DNA of 64,000 bases from Dasyornis broadbenti. Lineage: Eukaryota > Chordata > Aves > Passeriformes > Dasyornithidae. The notes below the pieces were generated by a model. It was not told the DNA's origin and searched no databases. It saw only the letters and a program-made list of their open reading frames with translations. Of this stretch, positions 59,831 through 64,000 are shown piece after piece (position 1 is the stretch's first letter; every line of letters starts with the position of its first letter). The DNA lies in contig VZRN01004397.1 of assembly GCA_013397935.1 (NCBI GenBank), forward strand, positions 1,299,861-1,363,860. The letters are read 5' to 3'. A program made the translations under genes and the position numbers.

Positions 59831-62800
59831 ACCATGCCTGCTAATCCATCTCTGTCCAGGACTACTCAGTCCCATCCAAACCTTTAAGGACACTTGAATG
59901 TGCACTGTTAAAAGTGGTGCCCTTTCCCAAACACAGGGTTTCATCACAGGAATTGCAGTGTCCCAAAGTTCAGCACGAATAATTTTGAGTCTATGAAAAG
60001 TTTAAGAGTGAAGCATGAGACTCTTTGGAGCAAAAAACCAGAGACTTACATTTTCTGTTGTTACAATGCTCTCCATTTCTAGCCTGGGGTTATTATCCAT
60101 GATCCTAGACCTTAAAATGGAAGCATTTGATGTTTGTAAAATACATGCTTCTAAAGGTCTTTAATATGTGTCTGCTGCTGTTTTCTTTCCCTCCTAGACC
60201 TCTAAAAATGGAGTTCTAATAGAGAATTTTAAAATATTGACCTTACAAGGCATTAGATTGCCAAAAAGAAACCAAAAAGTAGAACATTTCAGATTATGAT
60301 ATCTATGAATTATTTGTCCCATATGATGTGCTGTCTGTCCAATGATACAGGGCAGCAGATGCATTTTTTTAGCATCCACTGGAGATAAGCTGTCAGATCC
60401 CTATTGATCTGCCTATGTTGACTTTATTCCACACCACTAAATGTTCTTTTTTTGCCTTAAGTCCAATCCTTAAACATTTATTTAGAACTTAAACTCATTT
60501 TTAAAACATTTTATAGTCTTTTACAAAAGAATTATTGAGATTCCAGGTGTTTCATGAATCTACGCCAGCATCACCAAACTGGTTTGGGATAAATTGTAAG
60601 GGAAAGCAAGGAGAAAGAACTGGGCAAGAACCAGAAAAAAGTGTTGAAAACTTTGTTCCAAGATATTAAAATGTTTCAGTTTGCCCAATTAAAAAACTTT
60701 GTGTTAGAAAAGTCCGTTCATATATATTTTTAAATCACAAAAATGCTCTATACAAAAAAATATATGTTTATGACACAAATATCATTGATGAACACCAAAT
60801 AATTTTCCACATTTTGGGGATGACTTAGACACTTAGAATGTGACTAGTCACAGCAGATGGGAGTGCTTATGCCATTAGAACTAAACATATGGGCAAGTGT
60901 TTTGTTGGATCAGGATTTATACATTTTGTGGATCTGTAAAGTTAAACTACTGGTTTAGGCATTTATACAGCCAGAGCTGAAAGGCTGTTCTTGAAATCCT
61001 GTCTGTGACAGAATCAAGCCCTAAAAGAATACTGTGCTCTTGTTTGCAGCTGTTTTTTTTTGCCCCAAACCCATTACTGATGGGACAGAAAATGTATAGG
61101 CACTCTGACCCCCTCACTGACTTGTTCCCGTTTGCTTTTCTCCTCCTCTTCCTCCTCCTCCTCCCTAATTTCTCTTCCTGATTTTTATTCTTTTCCTCTT
61201 TTGCTCTCTCCCTCTAGCTTATTCCCTGAGACTCCCCAGTGAAGTGTTCATCATTACAGGTTGGGATTGAAAAGCAGACACTGGCCAGCTATTGGAGCAC
61301 CTTTCCCTCATCCCCTTGCCCTCTTTTTCTCACCATTATAAATTACAACCATTATTAACCCTTTTGGGTGTAGGTGCAGAGGGAAGGAGGCATTAAGGGG
61401 GCTGTAGCCAGTCAATGGTACTCCCTCACACCCATACTCAGAGGAGCAATCACACCTGTCTCATGCCCTCCTTTTTGTCCTCCTGACACTTTCTCTTGAT
61501 GTCATGGAACCCCAGTGTTTGGAAAAACTTCCTCTTCCCAAGTTTTGGGATTTTTTTTCTGTGCTTCCAGGACGATTTTCCTAATTTTTGTCCATAAACA
61601 TGAACAAGGAATCCGAGTAATACCTTACTTTCATAAAATGGGGCAGGAGTTTAAAAGGTTTGCTGCTATTGTTCTCCTATGTCTCCACTGGCTTCACTTC
61701 AAAATGTTTCAGTTTTTCCTTTCACTGAGGCAAAAAATCCTTGAAGTTTTACAGATATCTTTGCTAATCCCTGATTACCTCCATATCTCACCATATTTTC
61801 CTCCCTGTTCTATCAAACAATGACTGCGGCTTCTGCATTGGAAAATTGTTCACTCCATGACAATGTCAGTCAGCCACAGAAAGCAAGTTCTCAGGTCAAA
61901 AAAACTTTCCCTTAGGGGATCCCCATGTCTCAGGAAGACACTTGAGAGACCATGGGAAAAGGGTTAACTTGAACCCCAGTTCCTCCAAGCTCTGAAATCC
62001 CTGCTAAACTCATCTGCAACTATAGAGCAATTCAAATAATACTTCTGGTTATTAACTCTCCAGCGACTCAAAGTACTGATATTCGGTTCATCAAGGACTT
62101 GCAATGAAAGGAGGTAGGAAATTTAAAAAAAAATTAAATAAATAAATAAAATCCCCAGAAAACATTGATAAATCAGAGGACCTCTTTTCTACAGCACAAC
62201 AGAATTCGCTGTTGTCCTGATGCTTTATGGGCACTCACAGATTTAATCATGTGAAATCACTTCAAAAAGAATTAACAGATTTAACTAACAAAAAAAAAAA
62301 AAAAAAAGGCTTCAAAGCTTTACCAACAGCAGGAGACCTTATTTTTAATTGGGAGCATATATCTGAGCAAAACTAAAAATATTCAATAAAAGCAGATTTC
62401 AAAACTGCATAAATAGCAAAATGATTGAATTATAATGATTAATATTCACATTGTTCATTGTTTTTAAGCTAAAAAACCTAGTCAAATCTTTATGCTTCTT
62501 TCTTTATTGCTATACATTTGGACTGAAGAGTTGCCTAGGCTCCCACAAAACCAGATCCTTCCTGTTTCAACAGTAAAAATATCTCTGTCCCCAAAATCTT
62601 GCAGTGTAAGCCAGGAGACAACAACTAGATAAAGACAGAGAAATGGAAGAGCATATGGAAACAGTCAGCATGACAAGTGGCAGTCTCAGTTTGGCTCCGC
62701 TCTCACCGTTTGCAAACCCTTTTCATCTACCAGCCTATCTTTATAGCAATAATAGGAGGTATTATTAACAGGATAGCATCCCCTACCTGCTTGAATTTAT

Positions 62801-62869
62801 CATCCAGGGATGAGAAAGAAACAATGCCAGTAACAACCTCATGTCTCTGTCTTTGCAAATTTAAAATCT
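59831..62869. other. Unique non-coding DNA with pyrimidine-rich and A-rich simple tracts
   Basis: A pure pyrimidine run lies at 61135-61166, inside a longer C/T-biased stretch to 61216. Other tracts are an (AAAT)-like run at 62127-62150 and an A-run of about 19 at 62289-62307. The frame at 61515-61823 (102 codons, plus) is hydrophobic, resembles nothing known and is probably chance. Confidence 0.55.
61135..61166. repeat. Pyrimidine tract with (CCT)n units
   Basis: Thirty-two consecutive pyrimidines including several CCT units. The tract continues imperfectly to 61216. It could form a triplex or serve as part of a splice acceptor, but no exon follows. Confidence 0.85.
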
Positions 62870-62881
62870 AAAAAAAAAAAA

Positions 62882-62919
62882 NNNNNNNNNNNNNNNNNNN
62901 NNNNNNNNNNNNNNNNNNN
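62882..62919. other. Assembly gap (38 N)
   Basis: Thirty-eight unresolved bases. The gap is preceded by a run of 12 A (62870-62881), so a homopolymer that could not be sequenced or assembled is the likely cause. The right flank starts with a small AAGTCCC duplication. Confidence 0.99.
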
Positions 62920-64000
62920 AGTTGAGAAGTCCCAAGTCCCAAGACAGAAACTAAGACCAGAGATTTAAAAAAATGGAGATCAAATTTATGTGAAATTAAA
63001 GATTGATTCTTGCAATTACAAGAAGTGTGAACTTTATTGAAAGAACACTCCGGTTAAAAATATTCTGAATAGTCTCAATGCAAAGTGTAAACTAACACAC
63101 AAATGAAATCAGTTTCATTGCACTTAAATAAATACCTTTTTCTTCATCCTTTAAGTCAACTGGATTTCATGCTACCTTAGGGAGCTTGCATTTAGGAACC
63201 ACCAATGTTTTAGAGCTATAGGCTTACCTAGTTACTCTAGAACAAATCAAACGCACGTGGATGAAAATGCACATGGATAAATTTTCATGAGAATCCAAGA
63301 ACAATACAGGATTTTTCAAGCAACACAACCTCAACCCTGACGATATGAAACATTCTTTTTTCTGTGTGAAATGTATCACAAGAAAATAAACCATTAGAAA
63401 AATAAAGACTTATTCTATGTAACAATCACAGTGAAACCCATTTAATGAGATTTCACAGCACGAAGAAAGTTGGCTCATTCCAGTTCAGTCAAAACATGCC
63501 AGCCAATCATGAAAAGCTATTAAAGAAAGTGAAGGTAGTGTCATTTTATCCCACTACATCTCTGAAAGCTGGCATGCCTTTCTCTTCCATTTTTGGGAAA
63601 AGAAAGAGAAATTAGAGGTACCTAACTCTGCATAAAACTGATTTGAAAATTACATCTTCATTAAAAAGAATGAAAACTTTAGAAATTTCCGAGAATTGTA
63701 AAATAGAAAATAGGTAAATGCTCTTGTGATTATGTTATTGTTAGCAGCGCTGTTAATCATAGTTTTATTAATATATTAACAATGTGGCTTTCGGTTTCCA
63801 AAGTGAGAGCATTCTAACTTCCCCTTCAGGCAACTATTGAGGAAAAATAATTAAATGTAAATAAATTACTAATGTGAAAGGATTTTGTTTTGCACTTAAC
63901 TAAGGATGAGGTGAAAATTTCTGTCTTTTTCCTAATGAAGGATTCATATCTCCTTTAAGAGTAGCCCCAATTAAGTTTTACCTAACCTTAGAACAAGCAG
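62920..64000. other. Unique A+T-rich non-coding DNA
   Basis: No gene, RNA or repeat was recognised. The texture of 63720-63900 (TTATGTTATTGTTAGCAGCG, then ATTAAATGTAAATAAATTAC) resembles the other candidate regulatory blocks, but without a specific motif pair. Confidence 0.5.

Noticed and set aside
1..64000. CRISPR arrays, tRNA or rRNA genes, operons or bacterial-type systems
   Set aside because: No regularly spaced direct repeats, no tRNA B-box/cloverleaf pattern noticed by eye, and the sequence is clearly vertebrate nuclear DNA.

Overview
The window is non-coding nuclear DNA from a bird. It is A+T-rich and CpG-poor, with long stretches of unique sequence and no recognisable protein-coding exon or RNA gene. 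The avian call rests on the repeats. Several copies of the CR1 LINE are present, two of them ending in the diagnostic 3' tail with ATTCTATGATTCTAT or a close variant. There are also pieces of avian ERVL-type long terminal repeats (LTRs), and no Alu/L1-type elements were seen. The open reading frames are short, compositionally biased or antisense to repeats, so the window is best read as intergenic sequence or part of a very long intron. One 38-N assembly gap lies at 62882-62919.

Layout. 1-9.5 kb: unique A+T-rich sequence with a compound (GT)n(AG)n microsatellite at 5.4 kb and a more G+C-rich patch at 4.7-5.06 kb. 9.5-17 kb: a CR1 tail scrap, a partial LTR at 13.24 kb, MIR-like SINE remnants, and a pair of hairpins at 16.5 kb. 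17-25 kb: mostly unique, with an almost perfect cruciform sequence at 18.95 kb and two stretches (22.1-22.4 and 23.4-24.0 kb) that look like conserved non-coding elements. 25-33 kb: a minus-strand CR1 scrap, a MIR/L2-like scrap, an old divergent CR1 of the type common in turtles and crocodilians at 30.1-30.5 kb, and a 1.1 kb CR1 ORF2 fragment at 31.4-32.5 kb. 33-46 kb: a 1.4 kb CR1 with reverse-transcriptase remnants and an intact 3' end at 39.7-41.1 kb, a CR1 tail at 42.4 kb, a 43-T homopolymer at 43.85 kb and another CR1 at 44.8-45.5 kb. 46-57.6 kb: unique, with two enhancer-like blocks (50.5-51.1 and 54.0-54.2 kb) carrying SOX- and POU-type motif pairs. 57.66-58.74 kb: a complete 1,079 bp solo LTR with a 5-bp target-site duplication. 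58.75-64 kb: unique sequence, including a third enhancer-like block with an 18-bp perfect palindrome around an E-box at 59.8 kb.

No genes act together here. The biology visible is the decay of several repeat generations (MIR-like and old CR1, then avian CR1, then ERVL LTR) interleaved with candidate regulatory DNA. I found no convincing new coding system. The sequences most worth following up are the SOX/POU-bearing blocks, the perfect inverted repeats and the solo LTR. All repeat and motif calls were made by eye from remembered consensus sequences, so boundaries are approximate unless stated.
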